From Gonapodya prolifera JEL478 (taxonomy: Eukaryota; Monoblepharomycota; Monoblepharidomycetes; Monoblepharidales; Gonapodyaceae), in the NCBI GenBank assembly GCA_001574975.1, contig KQ965777.1, positions 1-64,000 on the forward strand: a DNA stretch of 64,000 nucleotides. The letters run 5' to 3'. Shown piece after piece: positions 35,481-47,131 of this stretch. The notes below the pieces were generated by a model that was not told the origin of the DNA, searched no databases, and saw nothing but the letters and a program-made list of their open reading frames with translations. Made by a program: the position numbers and the translations under genes. Positions within the stretch are counted from its first letter, which is position 1; each line of letters opens with the position of its first letter.

Positions 35481-36823
35481 ATGCAGACCCTCGATGACGC
35501 CGCATTCCGCCAACGCCTCCGCGCAATCCCCATCTCGGTCTCCGTGGCGCTTGACTGCTGCGTTGTTCTCTTCCTTTTGGTTGCGGCTCGGTAAGGCACC
35601 ATCCCCCCAATGGATCCCGATCTCCCTCGTCCCTTACTGACAAACCCGGTGCGCAGTTTTGGAGCAAAGGTGTTCTCGGTGATGCCCACACGGCTGTTCG
35701 GGCTCCTTCTTGTGTTCGACGTCATGTCCCAGTTGGCGCTCGTGTGGATTTCGTATTCTGATGACGAAACAACCTGCAAGTGGGTAGTAGGTAGTGCGTA
35801 CATGCACTGCTGCTACCCATACTATATCCGACTGCTCGTGTTCAACTGTCACCCTACACCTCTGACGCACTACCTCCAGCATCAACTCTTTATTTCTTCT
35901 CGGTGGATACACCGCCGAGTTTGCGTCCAGCTTTTCCATCGCGTACATCCTCGTCCGCATCGTGGGGTTCCCTGAACGTCCCCCCTCGCGGACAGAAGAG
36001 GTCGTGGCGCAGGTATTCCCGCTGGTGTGCTTTATCGTACCGGCACTCTTTACTGTCCACAGGTACGTATACTAGAAGACGGAGGGCAGGAGTGGGAAGG
36101 AGGGAGGATGAAGCCCCCGCGTTTCGTTATCCGGCGTGTGAAACTTCAAGCTCATGAAAAGATTCTCATCCGCAGCATGACGTTCGACCCGGTCACGGGG
36201 GACTGCTGGTTTGCAGATCGAAAAGGTCTCGCAGCAATTGCTGTCATATCCATGCTGTTCGGGGTGGTTGCGGGGAATGTGATCGTAGTGCTCGCATTCA
36301 TCGTACGGTTGGCCATCCTTCAGGAGAACTTTCGGTCGTCATTGGAAGCTTCAAAGAGCGCCGCGGCTGGGACGAGACCCCAAAAAATCATGACTAAGAT
36401 CTCGCGGAGGATGCTAATTTAGTGAGTTGTCCCCATGTCGAGTTTGCGTAAGACGTCATGGACAATGACATCCGCAGTCCCGTCGTGACGTTGATCTGTG
36501 GGGCAGGCAGCTTCGCACTCAAGCTCGTTTTAGGTACATCTGGGATCGCGCGTCTAGCAAGCGGTGAGTCCACGTTTTGAACTGAAGCCACTCGTTTGCC
36601 ATGCCAACGTCACCATCCCCACATTCCAGGATTTCTAGCTGCCCTCTTGGGCATCATCAACGCCATATCCTTCTTTTTCATTGACCCCGCTGCCGGAATC
36701 ATGGCCCGGCAGGCCCTTGAGGGGATGGGCGAGAAGGGATCCCTGTTGACGAGATTGGCTCGGCGTGTCGTTGAGCTGGTCCACATTGTGAATTGGGGGA
36801 GTCGGAGCTCGGGGGGGCGATGA
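35481..36823 (+). CDS. Seven-transmembrane protein, GPCR-like
   Basis: Start 35481 (MQTLDDAAFRQRLRAIPISV). Hydrophobic helices in order: VALDCCVVLFLLVAAR, LFGLLLVFDVMSQLALVWI, SLFLLGGYTAEFASSFSIAY, VFPLVCFIVPALFTVHR, GLAAIAVISMLFGVVAGNVI / VLAFIVRLAI, VVTLICGAGSFALKLVL, and FLAALLGIINAISFFFIDP. A TGDCWFADR phrase between helices 4 and 5 resembles the cysteine-containing extracellular loop of cAMP-receptor-type GPCRs. Seven helices over about 320 residues and a charged C-tail fit a receptor, but no DRY- or NPxxY-like motif was firmly identified. Function unknown. Introns are 55-90 nt. Confidence 0.55.
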
Positions 36824-37272
36824 CTGAGGAGAGAGAACGTGACATTTCGTACAGTTTGATTATTCTATTGTGTGCAGTGGCTCAGGGTATGACATTTATT
36901 TACCACAGCCGTGGAAGTAGTGACCCTCGCGTAACAATAAAGATCGCACAGCGGGAGATCATAGATGTACTGGGAGTTGATTTAGCTTCTTTTATCCGAT
37001 TTGAACTCCATCCATCACGTTTTGCGTATGCTTGGAGGAACGTCTGATCAAAGGCGAAAACGGCATTTGGCGGGAATCAGGGTTCGCCACCAAACAGCTC
37101 TTCCGGTCTTTCAGCGTCTCGCTCATCTCTATTTTCACTTGGATTTTGTCTGGCGTGTCTTACCTTTTCCAGGGAGCAACGGATTTTCGGCACCACGGGG
37201 CCGGGATCCGATTCGGTGGCGAAGATAAAAGTGACAAGATTTCCCATCGCATCCTCACATCACCACACAGCA
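36824..37272. other. Intergenic region before the GST gene
   Basis: About 450 nt with a 3' flank and a promoter. ORFs of 75-100 codons exist on the plus strand near 37000-37330 but run into the GST exon 1 region and show no family resemblance. Confidence 0.45.
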
Positions 37273-38246
37273 ATGACAGTCAAGGTATGTCCACATCTCG
37301 ACTTCCCCCGACAAATCTTCACGTTCCGATGGGCTGACACTCTTCCCGGCAGGCGAAACTCGGCAGCCCGGTCTTCTACAATTCAATCGGCCCAAACCCG
37401 CGCCTGGTCAAGGTGTTCATGAAGGAGAAGGGCATCAAGATTCCGTTCGTGGATGTTGACCTTCTCGCTGGCGAAAACAGGCAGCAGCCGTACCTTGCAA
37501 AGAACTCGGCAGGTCAAATGCCATGTGAGATATGTCTCTTCCATCCCTCTTTTTTATCTTCTCATCATTTCCCTTACTTACTTGCAGGCCTCGAAATCGA
37601 CGACGGCGTGTTCATTGCCGAAATCCTTCCGATCTGCGAGGTATGTGGCTTCTCAACTTATGTCGAGATTCATAAGCTGACCCCACGTGTTGCAGTACTT
37701 GAACGACATCTTCCCCGAGGGAATTGATCTCTTCGGAAAGACCCCCGAGGAGCGCGCCATCACGCGGATGTGGCTCCGAAGAATCGACTACAAGCTCGAC
37801 AACTCCATCGTGAACGGCTTCCGGTTCGCCGAGGGGTACGAACTCTTCAAGAACCGCCTCCGTGTTATGCCACAGGCCGCCGACGACTGTGAGTGTTTAG
37901 GGTCCGGTTACAATTGCATGACGTAGTTTTGACCTTCTGATTCCCTGTCGATTTCTCAAGTGAAAAAACTCGGCCAAGAGATGACTCTTTGGTTCGACGA
38001 GCAAATGGCTGACGGAAGGAAGTACATTGCGGGCGACAGGCTCACCCTCGCTGGTGAGTTTCTGAATTATACCTGCTGGGATGACATCTAAACGATGCCT
38101 CCTCGCTCACGACAGACTTCTGGGCATACATTATCTTCGACTTCGGCGCAGGTTTCGGACAGAAGGTGAACCCTGAAGCCAAGCGAATTCTGGAATGGAT
38201 GGATCGGATGAAAAAGGAGCACCATTCCCTCACGGAAATTCAATAA
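37273..38246 (+). CDS. Glutathione S-transferase
   Basis: A four-residue first exon (MTVK, 37273) is followed by AKLGSPVFYNSIGPNPRLVKV and the thioredoxin-fold segment DVDLLAGENRQQPYLAKNSAGQMPCLEIDDGVFIAEILPICEYL. This carries the cis-Pro 'QMP' and the glutathione-binding acidic/Glu turn of the family. The all-helical C-terminal domain starts after LFGKTPEERAITRMWLRRID, and includes LGQEMTLWFDEQM and RKYIAGDRLTLADFWAY. The stop is TAA 38244-38246. About 220 residues, normal for cytosolic GSTs. The class cannot be fixed; the active site probably uses Ser or Asn near residue 12. Conjugates glutathione to electrophiles. Five introns. Confidence 0.83.
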
Positions 38247-38374
38247 TTGTTTTTTCTATCTAATTATCGTTGTAAGCGAAAATAGGATTTCATTCTCTAT
38301 GAGCCACTTGCCTTCTGTTGTTCACCCCTGCTGATCTATTACATTCTAGATGATGACTTCGCTAGACGGCAGGC

Positions 38375-40220
38375 TTACAGCTTGCTCTTGCCAGACGCCT
38401 CAAGCTTGACAACCTCGTCCTCGACAACTTCGAGCCCTTGCCGCATATCTTCCCTAAGATCTTCAAAGGACTCCAGTCCCACGGACACGCGGATAAGCTC
38501 CTTTGGTTGTGTTTGATCTTTCATTGAAAGCGCGGTCCGAGTAAAAGTGGCGTGGTCCATGAGATAAGGATTGCTTCGCCACCTCCATACAGCAGACTTA
38601 GGCACTCACCTACGGCGTACCTCCACTCCGCCAAGCTCTCTACTCCCCCCAAGCTTGTTGCGTTGGCAAAGAGCTTGAGCCGCTGGACGATAAGCCGCGC
38701 GTGATGAAGCGACTTGAACTGCAAATGGTTGAGCGTGGTGTCACCAGCATATCCCAACATCGCTCCTCCTTCCCCCCCTTTCTCGCATTCTCACCGTGAC
38801 CGCAAAGCACGCCGCGTGTCCCCCGGTCATGTACTTCCCCGCAATCTCGTGGCCCCTTGTTCCCTTCACGCTCGTATGGAACACCCTGTCCACTGCCGCG
38901 AGGGCCTTCTTGTCCTGCGGGCGGACGTCGGCGGCACCAGCGAGCCACCTCGCAAGTCTCGTCGCCGTGCGGGACTGCTGCGCGACGCGGAGGGGAAGCG
39001 TGCGGAGGGATCGGAGGAGCAGTGTGGTCTCGAGGGAGCCGGGGTGCCATCCGTTGAGGGAGCGGTCGGAGCGGAGCTGCGTTTGGCAAGGGAGGGGTGA
39101 GGAATGAGTGGTCGAAGGAGATGTGATGACGACGGTGACGTACTCCGAGAGCGGCTTTGGGGCTATGAATGGAAGTGTTCATGGGTCAGGAGATGACGCG
39201 TGCGTGTGGTTTACGATCAGGAGTTGACTCACTCTTTGACGACCAGAACACCACCAAGGAGGTCAGAGTGGCCGCCCATGTACTTTGTCGTGGAGTGCAT
39301 GACGATGTCGACACCTGAATAAGATATCGACGTTAGCAATAGTCTAGACCAGGTTCGACTAATGTCCGACAACCTACTGACCGTGCCGTAACGGGAACTG
39401 AAGTGGAGGTGGTGCAAAGGTCGAGTCGACAGCTACAAAGGCACCGGGGACGCGGCGAGAGACCCAGAACTCTAAGTCTGCGGTCGCGGAGTCATTGTTG
39501 GTCGAGATTGGTGGCCATTTATCAGACAGGCGATTCGTGATTTACTACGTGGAAAGCCCCCAACGATCAAAACGATAGAAATACGTACCCTCGAGGTCGT
39601 TGGTTGCATTTATCGGGCTCTCAAGAAGGACCAGGTCTCCTGGCTGGGAGTCGTAGGAGTATGAACCGTCGGGCTTTAGAAGCTGGTCAAGGTAGATGAT
39701 GGACACAGGACGGCCACGCCTCAAAAGTGCACACGAGTTTGAATCACGTTAGTAACCAGCTCTAGCACCAGCCGAAAGCTCACTGATATGTCTGCGCAGC
39801 TGCCTCTGAGCCAAAGTACCCTGCCCTGGACTTGATGATACGTTTCGGCTGGTAGTGCACGAACATTGCGTGCACGGCCGTTAACCCAGAGCCATACACC
39901 ACCGCATACGCTTGTGGTGGCACGGTGCCGGAGTTGTTGGGTGGGACTGCCGCTTCGAGAGCTGCGATGACTGCCTCGAGCCGGTCACGAATCGGGGATG
40001 TGTATCGAGAGTACACGTGGGTTGAGGGAGCGTGGGGATCTCCCCCGGCATCGAGAGATGGTCTTGGTGGCCAATTGTTGTGAGCTTTGCCGTGTCGGAA
40101 TGTCGTTGAGAGGGAAATCGGAGGAGCAATGTCACGGTGGGATTCCAGGTGAGTGAATCGCGCGTCTGCGTGGATTGCAAGCGTCTCGAAGGAAAGCACA
40201 GCTGATTTCTCTGGTGCCAT
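38375..40220 (-). CDS. Cys/Met metabolism PLP-dependent enzyme (cystathionine lyase/synthase-like)
   Basis: Start 40220 (MAPEKSAVLSFETLAIHADA). Family markers in order: APPISLSTTFRHGKA, STHVYSRYTSPIRDRLEAVI, YAVVYGSGLTAVHAMFVHY, SRAGYFGSEAAAQTYQ, DLVLLESPIN, AVDSTFAPPPLQFPLRHG, and the PLP-lysine motif IVMHSTTKYMGGHSDLLGGV. The C-terminal end is PKELIRVSVGLESFEDLRED. This subgroup of trans-sulfuration enzymes interconverts cystathionine, cysteine or homocysteine; lyase versus synthase cannot be told from the visible residues. Stop TAA at 38375. Introns fall between the blocks. Convergent with GST, 128 nt between stops. Confidence 0.82.
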
Positions 40221-40481
40221 CGACTCAAGCGAATTCGAAAATGTCAGGAAAATGGTTCCGTCGATGGAGTAATGCCGTCACCGATGTATTCTGTGACCAC
40301 AGGCTTGGAGGTCAATAAGGGCGCCCATCATTCAATGAGGGATCATTGCTGAATGTTCAATCGCTAATTTGTTTAGTAATGCATCATTTGTGTTTTATGT
40401 TACTGAGAACAGTGTAAAATGATGGGCAAGGGAGCGCCGGGTGGAGAGGGGGGAAGACGGTGATCGGGTCTTCATCGATCG

Positions 40482-41574
40482 ATGGTTGATAATGACGGCT
40501 CTGCATCCACCCAGAGACACGCTGAAGCTCCAACGGTGCGAGCGCACCGACGGCGCAACGGGCTCTCGCTTCCATGGACTCTGCGCCAGATCGTGTCACT
40601 CATCACGACCGCGGGATCCGCCGCCGGATTTTTCGGGCACTTTTGCACGGTCGCCAAGCTAGGCGACGCTACCACCGCCACGGCATTCACAGGGGGGATC
40701 CTGTTTCTCCTGCTCACTGTCTCAATGCTCTTCCTCATTCTGTTCGACCCTAAGGACAAGTCCCCGAACGCATCCAAAATCACACCACTCGAAGGCATTT
40801 CGGTATCATCACATTCCGATCTCGACACGCTCCACGATTTTCCGTCCACAAAGCGACGATGCGTCAGCGCCATCATTCGCCGTGCATTTTGCCCCTCCCA
40901 TGCTCACGCCGTAGTGTATCCAGCCATAATAGGCTCGCCCCGCCCGCGCACACCGGCCACAAAATACTGTCGCCTGTGCAATCTGCCAGTGTGAGCGAAA
41001 AACATGTGCCCCGTTGGGGATCGCATCGCACATTGGAAGGCTAATTTTTCGTTTTTTGGTTGAAGCCACCACACATCTTTGCACTGCCGTGAATGCAACA
41101 AGTGCATCATTGGAATGGACCATCACTGCTATTTTGTCAACAATTGCGTCGGCAGAAAAAACTATCTGTGAGTGCTTCGATGTCCTTGACCTCGTAAGCT
41201 CGCAGAACGCACACATTTCACACCTACCCAGCGCGTTTCTCGTCGTGATATTTTCAGGCTCGTGCTACTTCCTCGTATGTTCCGGCACGGCGCTGTCCAC
41301 CATCACAACCTCTCCCAACTCTGTCGCCGAGGTGTGCTTCGTCGTCGCTTACACATTCCTCTCGCTGTCGGCCTCGACATTCTTGCTGTACCTCGTCGCA
41401 TTCCACATCCGACTGTGGTACTACGGTATGACAACGCTGCAGTATTCTCGCATGCGAAGAGAGCAGAGGGCAGCGAAGGCCATGGCGCTGGCGAAACAGG
41501 GGGACGCGGACAATTTGAACACGGTGTCGCCACAGATCGAGGCAACCACGGCTAGCAGCGGTGTCCCAGAATAA
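40482..41574 (+). CDS. DHHC-type palmitoyltransferase
   Basis: Start 40482 ([20 protein letters not shown]). Two TM helices ([19 protein letters not shown] and [19 protein letters not shown]) precede the cysteine-rich domain: YCRLCNLPV, an intron, then [32 protein letters not shown]. The DHHC catalytic motif and its zinc cysteines are intact. Two more TM helices follow ([36 protein letters not shown]), giving the 4-TM topology of the family. The C-tail is basic and Gln-rich. It attaches palmitate to cysteines of membrane proteins in the Golgi, ER or plasma membrane; the target is unknown. Shares a 260-nt divergent promoter with the PLP enzyme. Confidence 0.85.
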
Positions 41575-41616
41575 CGTGCAAACATATCTACATTTGTGAC
41601 ATTTTGGTCTATTACA

Positions 41617-44600
41617 TTATGATGCAGAAGATTCCACGCGTCTCTGTTTGAATCGGGACACCTTCTTGCGAGGTGGAGTGTCCCGTGAACTGACCTCATC
41701 CACGACTGTTACGACAACAGGTGGTTTTGTACCACCCCGTTCAAAATGTTCTTCTATGCGATCAGTGGGAACGTCGTCGTCGTGATTTTGTTCCCCCGAT
41801 TGAGCGACATGTGCCATATGTACGGCAATATCCCCAGGTGATCGGAACGGCGTTTGAGGTGCCTTCCCCTTCACTGAAGTCAGGTCTGGCATCAATGTAT
41901 CGTTATCCGATGGACTCGAAGTTCTCAAGTTTGAAGTGTCAGGGCTTGATTGGACACTGGCCCGGGGCGCTATCCGTGGCGGAGACAGATTCTCAATCAC
42001 CACACTCTCTGTGTCATCGTCATCAATCAGAGGACTCAGAAATCCATTCGTGTGTTCATCTTTTCGCCGTTGTTTGAACAAGGACGTTTTTCGAACCGGG
42101 AGCCTGGACGAAGGTGGCTTCCACGGCTCCTGCTCCGTTAATTTCGTTGAACTGTCTTTTGATTCCACCTCGGCGACAGACGGACCCTGACCTTGATCAG
42201 AAGGGTCTACTGATGCCATGGTCTCTACAGCTTTCCCGGAGGGAGCAGACTTCCTGTTATCGCCCGATCTGCCATTCGTCGTCGTTCTCTCGATCACAGG
42301 GGCAGGAACGATCTCAAACGAAGACGATTTTTGTATGGCACTCGACGGTACAGGACTGGATACCGACGGCGACGAAGGAAAAGACGTGTAGGGTTCCGCT
42401 TCAGGCTCCTGCGATTGGACTGTGTAGGTTGTCAGCAATGACACAAAGCATCCTTCAAATAATCCGCCCACTCACCAGTATCTGCACCGGAGTTTGGAGG
42501 CGTGCGCTTTGCCACTCCTCGCTTCGTAGGCAAAAACCGCATTTTGGACTTCTTTCGACCCTCCGATTCGTTGCGCGTGCCATTTTGCTCACTCGCGTCC
42601 GGAGGTGCCACGGATGGTTCTCCCAGCACTTTTCGGAGGACGCTCTGGGATTCTTCGCGTTCCTTCTTAGCCTCCTGGGCCGTCGGCCCGCGACGAGTCT
42701 CGGTCAGATACCATGGAGCATACATGAAAGGGTTGATGGAGGAGCCTTCTCGAGGAACCTGAGGAGTCTGCACATCGCCCTCCATATCGTCACCATCTTC
42801 GTCATCAATTTCTTCGTGACCTCCGAATAGAAGCGCTTCAAGGGCTGGATCTTCGCCCTCACTGTCGCTATCACCAGCCATAAAGTCGTCCAACTGTCCG
42901 TTTCCTGTGTCATCATACTCACTTGCACCAGCCCACGCTCTTCGAAACGGTTGGGCTTCCCGCCAAGCAGAGACGCCATCAACGTACTCGCCGTCTGAAG
43001 TGCCAGAAGCGGGAGAACCAGGTGGGCGGTCGTCCGTTCCATCTTCGCAGTACTCGTTTTCTTCGTCATGTTCCACGCGGTTTGGGTGGCTGAAGCGCTC
43101 AGGGAATATTCTTCGTTCGAGTCTCGCGTACTCCTGCGCCATCTAAGGTGTCAACTGCGTTAATACACTCTTAACTGACAACATATCGAAAAGACCCACA
43201 CACCTCTCGCGCGTCCACAAACTCATCAATGACATCTTCCGAAGCGATCGCATTAAGCTGTTCAGGAGTCCATTCTCTCTCAACCACAGAATCATGAATT
43301 GGACGAGCAGGAGGAGGGGCCGGAGACGCAAGTTCCAGTGGTCCATCCGCGACTGGTGGTGCACTGGCTTCAGCGGCAAGAACAGGATGTCCATCCGGTA
43401 TCTCCTCAACATCCTTATCCTCGTGCCCATTCACTGTGTCTCCAAGAGTAAGGACTTCAGTCACCTCGGGAGCTACACTCTGTGTACTGTCAAAGCCACT
43501 TGGACCAGGAAGCATTATTACCCGCCGTTTAATTGCTTCGTCTCCCGAAGAACCATCTGTCGTTTCGCCTTCCGACCAGGAGCTTCTTCTGCCTTCAAAA
43601 TACCCGATGGGAGAGGAGGTTTTGGCAGCCAGTGCCTCCCGCCTCTTTCGTTCCTTCTCTCTGCGCCGCCACTCGCCCTTGGTAAGCGCCTGCATTCGAG
43701 GAGGTTCTGAACCAGTCGGACCAAGCTCAAGGGGCTTCGAAAAATGAACCCGCTTGGATTCAGATGCCCCAGGCTTTGCATCAGACTGGTCCGCCCCGGC
43801 ACTCGAGGAAACATTCTGTTTGTTTCCGCTCTTAGCATGAGAAAATGACGGAGAATGTCGCGATTTTATTTTGATGGGAAGCTTGCCACGACCGCGACCT
43901 CGCAGATTGCTGAAATTGCCGACAGGGTCAGAGCCATTCGAGTGATTGCTGCTTGCCTCAGTTTTCTTGAGAATGGACTTCAGTGGTGTATTCGAAGGTG
44001 GTGAACCGTTCGTATCATGTTTATTCGAACTGGAGTCGGGCGTCGCAGATGCCGTCGAGTTCAAATTTGAAATTGATGGAGTACAGTCGCTCTTTTCATC
44101 CGAGGGTTGATCCAGCAATGTTTCGTCAGGTGGTGCAAGGTTGTAGTCCCCCGCTTCACGCTCTACTTCCATCCAAATGCCTATTGACTTCGCACTCTCC
44201 AACACCCTCAGCATATTGGCGTGCAATTCCGCCGGCGACCGTAGCGGGAGGGCTACCACTTCGACTTTTGACGATGGTGCCACGTCATCATTGTGAGGTT
44301 CCGTTGGAGCGGATGCCGCCACAACATTGGTCGATTGCTTGCCCTTACGCTTCTTGCGCCGCTTTCGTTTCTTCGACGCGGAGCCAGCAGTGTTTTGAGC
44401 GTGAGGCAATCCGGGCTGCTCCAATTCCTCAGAAGAGTCCGAGTGAGCACCGTCGTCCGATGGACCCTGCAAGTCTCTAAGCCCACTTTGATTTGCAGAG
44501 ATAACGTCTTTTCCATCCTTGTCTGCTCCTTCCGAGTTCTCGGGGATCCCCACAGTTACAAAGGGCACAGAAAAAGTAGCTTGAGCTGTGCCTTGAACGT

Positions 44601-45336
44601 CCCCTCGCCCGACACTTTGTTCGTTCGGTCCACCGCTATGGTTACTCTGCTCATCCATCCTCCCACTACTGGCGGAGTCTTCCCCTCGGTCCCCCTCGTC
44701 CTCGGACGCTTCCTCCAAGGCTAACGAATCAAGCATTGCGAACATTCGACGCTCGTCCTCAGAGAAGTCTGCTGGGGTCCGAATTGGGCGCGAGGGTGTA
44801 GAGGCTGAAGGAAATGAATGATTGGGAAAGAAAGATGGATCAGGTAATGACGTACGAGCGATTGAGGATTGTGGAGTGGATGTCAGAGTCGTGGGGGATG
44901 GATTGCCGTGGGTACTGGCCTCCTCGATGTCATCCTCCAGAATGTCGACAATGGGGAGCATGTTTGGCCCCCCTTCTGGGGTTACCTCCATCAAAGTTGC
45001 CTTCCTACCGTCCGTGGTCACTTCTCGTAACGTGTACTTCGGTATCACCAGCTTGGTGTCGTCAGCTCTGCTCTCTGTTGGAGCACTAGTCCGTACAGCT
45101 CCATTGTCGCCGGTTTTTGACCCGTCTGAGACCTTCCTCGCAGTCCCAGGCTGCTGTGTCGATGTACCATTCTGAGACTCTGGTGTACCCTTCACCTTTC
45201 CATCGTGCCTAGAGCTAGAACCGTCGATGGCAGGTTTGGGAGGTGCAGCTTTGGGTGCGTTTTTAACACGCTTTCCCATCCACAAAGAAAAAACGTTGGT
45301 CTGAACTGCGAGATTCGCATTCGATCCCACACCCAA
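41617..45336 (-). CDS. Large acidic low-complexity protein, possibly URI/Bud27-related
   Basis: Three long exons. The first, 43171-45336, has M at 45336 or at 45279 (MGKRVKNAPKAAPPKP) and includes YTLREVTTDGRKATLMEV, GPNMLPIVDILEDDIEEA, GIWMEVEREAGDYNLAPPDE, PLKSILKKTE, and ALTKGEWRRREKERKRREAL. Exon 2 starts after a 60-nt intron: REMAQEYARLERRIFPERF and APWYLTETRRGPTAQEAKKE. The last exon contains KTSLFKQRRKDE and, at the very end, KKVSRFKQRRVESS. A 'VSRFK' tail and ILKK phrase recall the C-terminal region of URI/Bud27 proteins, but no prefoldin domain lies upstream (the next gene starts 300 nt away), so the assignment is tentative. About 1,170 residues, acidic, mostly disordered. Confidence 0.55.
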
Positions 45337-45635
45337 TCTGACTGAGTGGCCCGACCACAGTGCTATTCCTCGCGCTTCCCTCCACTTCTTTCGTTTTGAC
45401 GCTTTGGGAAAACAAATAAATCGCGGTGAAGCTTCTGATTTTTTATTTCATGACTTCATGGAAGGCACAAATTCCAAAACGCTCTTCGTCATGGATGTAT
45501 GTAGAGAGAGTTACGCAAAGGTCTTCTCGAATGAACGCTTTCATACAAGCGTTGGTTGAAAAACGTCGGCTTGTTTCGGATGGCTGAACTTCGACCTCCA
45601 ACAACACACGAGGAACGTTGCAAGCAGGTAAAAGT

Positions 45636-46950
45636 ATGCCCTCACACGTCAGCACTCTCCCAGACGGGAAGACGCCACGGACTGTCACTCTTACCCGCGA
45701 AAGCGATTCGGTCGAGGTAAGGTTGTTCAAGGTAGTCGGCCGCTTGTGGAACTCACGCCATTGGGATTCGCAGATCTACGTCTTCGGTGCCACTGTAACA
45801 TCGTGGAAGGTGGCAGGGCAGGAGATGCTCTTCGTGAGGTGGATATAACCGAAGTTCATCGAGATCGGGAACAGGGACCAGATTGATTTCATCCTATCTC
45901 CGTCTGCAGTCCCAAAGCAGTACTGGATGGGTCCAAGGTACTATTAGGCTCTTGTTCAAAAATGCGAATGATGATCATTTCGAATACAATGTCTTCAACA
46001 GGCGATAAGGGGTGGAATACCAGTCGTTTTCCCAATGTGAGTCCCCTATTATTCCTTTTCCCTAAGGAGAGCATGCCATTTCACTACTCTCTCCACTCCA
46101 TGGTAGTTTTGGCACCGACCCAGTCATCAAGCTTCCTCAACATGGCGTTGCACGTACCTCTGTGTGGAAGTTCGGAGGGGTGACATCTGAGACTTCATCG
46201 GCAGTTACTGGGGTTTTTCAGCTCTCCTCGGAGAGCATTGATCCTGCGTTGGCCGCAATTTGGCCCCATAAGTTCAAGTTGACGTACTCGGTCACTTTGG
46301 GCAAAGACAGTCTTCAAACCAAGCTTGACGTGGAAAACGTCGACACCGCGGAATGGTCATTTGAGGCCCTGCTGCACAACTACATTGCGGTTGACGTGAG
46401 TTCTGTCGATCTACAGGGAGAGGAACCCCTTTGAACAAGAAAGAATTGCAGGATCCTTCCAGGATCAAGATATACGGACTCAAAGAGTGGGCTTTGTTTC
46501 AGGCGACGTCATGAGCTCAAGCTGAAACATTCATAAAAACCACAGTGCTTCGTTCTTCGATAAGAGTCACGCGATCCCTCCTTCTCAGCACGACTACATC
46601 GAGCTGAACCATGAGATTGATCGTGTTCACACCGTCGCCGATAGGTCCGTTCCCATTGTCGTGGAGACCATGCGCTCTCCAAAGGGCGTTGTACGCGTGG
46701 AAAGAGAGGGACGCGGTTTTGACAGCTTGGTGCTTTGGAACCCATGGGCGACGAAGAGCGAGAACATTGTGGATCTTGGTCGTGACGCTTGGAGTCACTT
46801 TATCTGCGTTGAACGTGAGTAGCGAGTCAATTTTGTTACCAATTGCTTTACATAATTGATACTTTCAAAGCCGGAGCGGTCGACAAAAGCAAAGTGACAG
46901 TCAAACCGAGGGAAACGTGGACTGCGAAGCAAACTATCAGAGCCGCGTAA
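45636..46950 (+). CDS. Glucose-6-phosphate 1-epimerase (hexose-6-phosphate mutarotase)
   Basis: Start 45636 (MPSHVSTLPDGKTPRTVTL). An intron then joins SVE to IYVFGATVTSWKVAGQEMLFV, the hallmark N-terminal strand of the YMR099c/aldose-epimerase-like family. Then AVPKQYWMGP, the AIRGGIPVVFPNFG catalytic loop, LPQHGVARTSVWKF, WPHKFKLTYSVTLGKDSL, VENVDTAEWSFEALLHNYIAV, SQHDYIELNHEIDRVH, FDSLVLWNPWATKSENIVDL and the terminal GRDAWSHFICVEPGAV block with the active-site Glu. It interconverts alpha and beta anomers of hexose 6-phosphates in the cytosol. Stop TAA 46948-46950. Six or seven short introns. Confidence 0.83.
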
Positions 46951-47100
46951 AGTCTTCCTCAGCTCTGTTCATTGTGATAGATATTGCACTAAATTTCGAT
47001 GGAGTTGATATCGGAAAAGCATTGCTTTAGATTTACCTGGCAGGTTGTCAGTTTGAAAAAAACAACTCACCGTCTCGTCTCGGCTTGTCGTCCCAATCAC

Positions 47101-47106
47101 TATAAA
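47101..47106 (+). promoter_or_regulatory. Putative TATA box of the phosphoglycerate mutase gene
   Basis: TATAAA placed 26-31 nt before the ATG at 47132, so if it is functional the 5' leader would be very short. Confidence 0.35.
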
Positions 47107-47131
47107 TTTTCATTTGACTTCACGAACCGAA

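Noticed and set aside
37032-37337. 101-codon plus ORF before GST
   Set aside because: Overlaps GST exon 1 in another frame, no family resemblance.
42114-42830. 238-codon plus ORF opposite the large acidic gene
   Set aside because: Antisense shadow of two coding exons and their intron on the minus strand.
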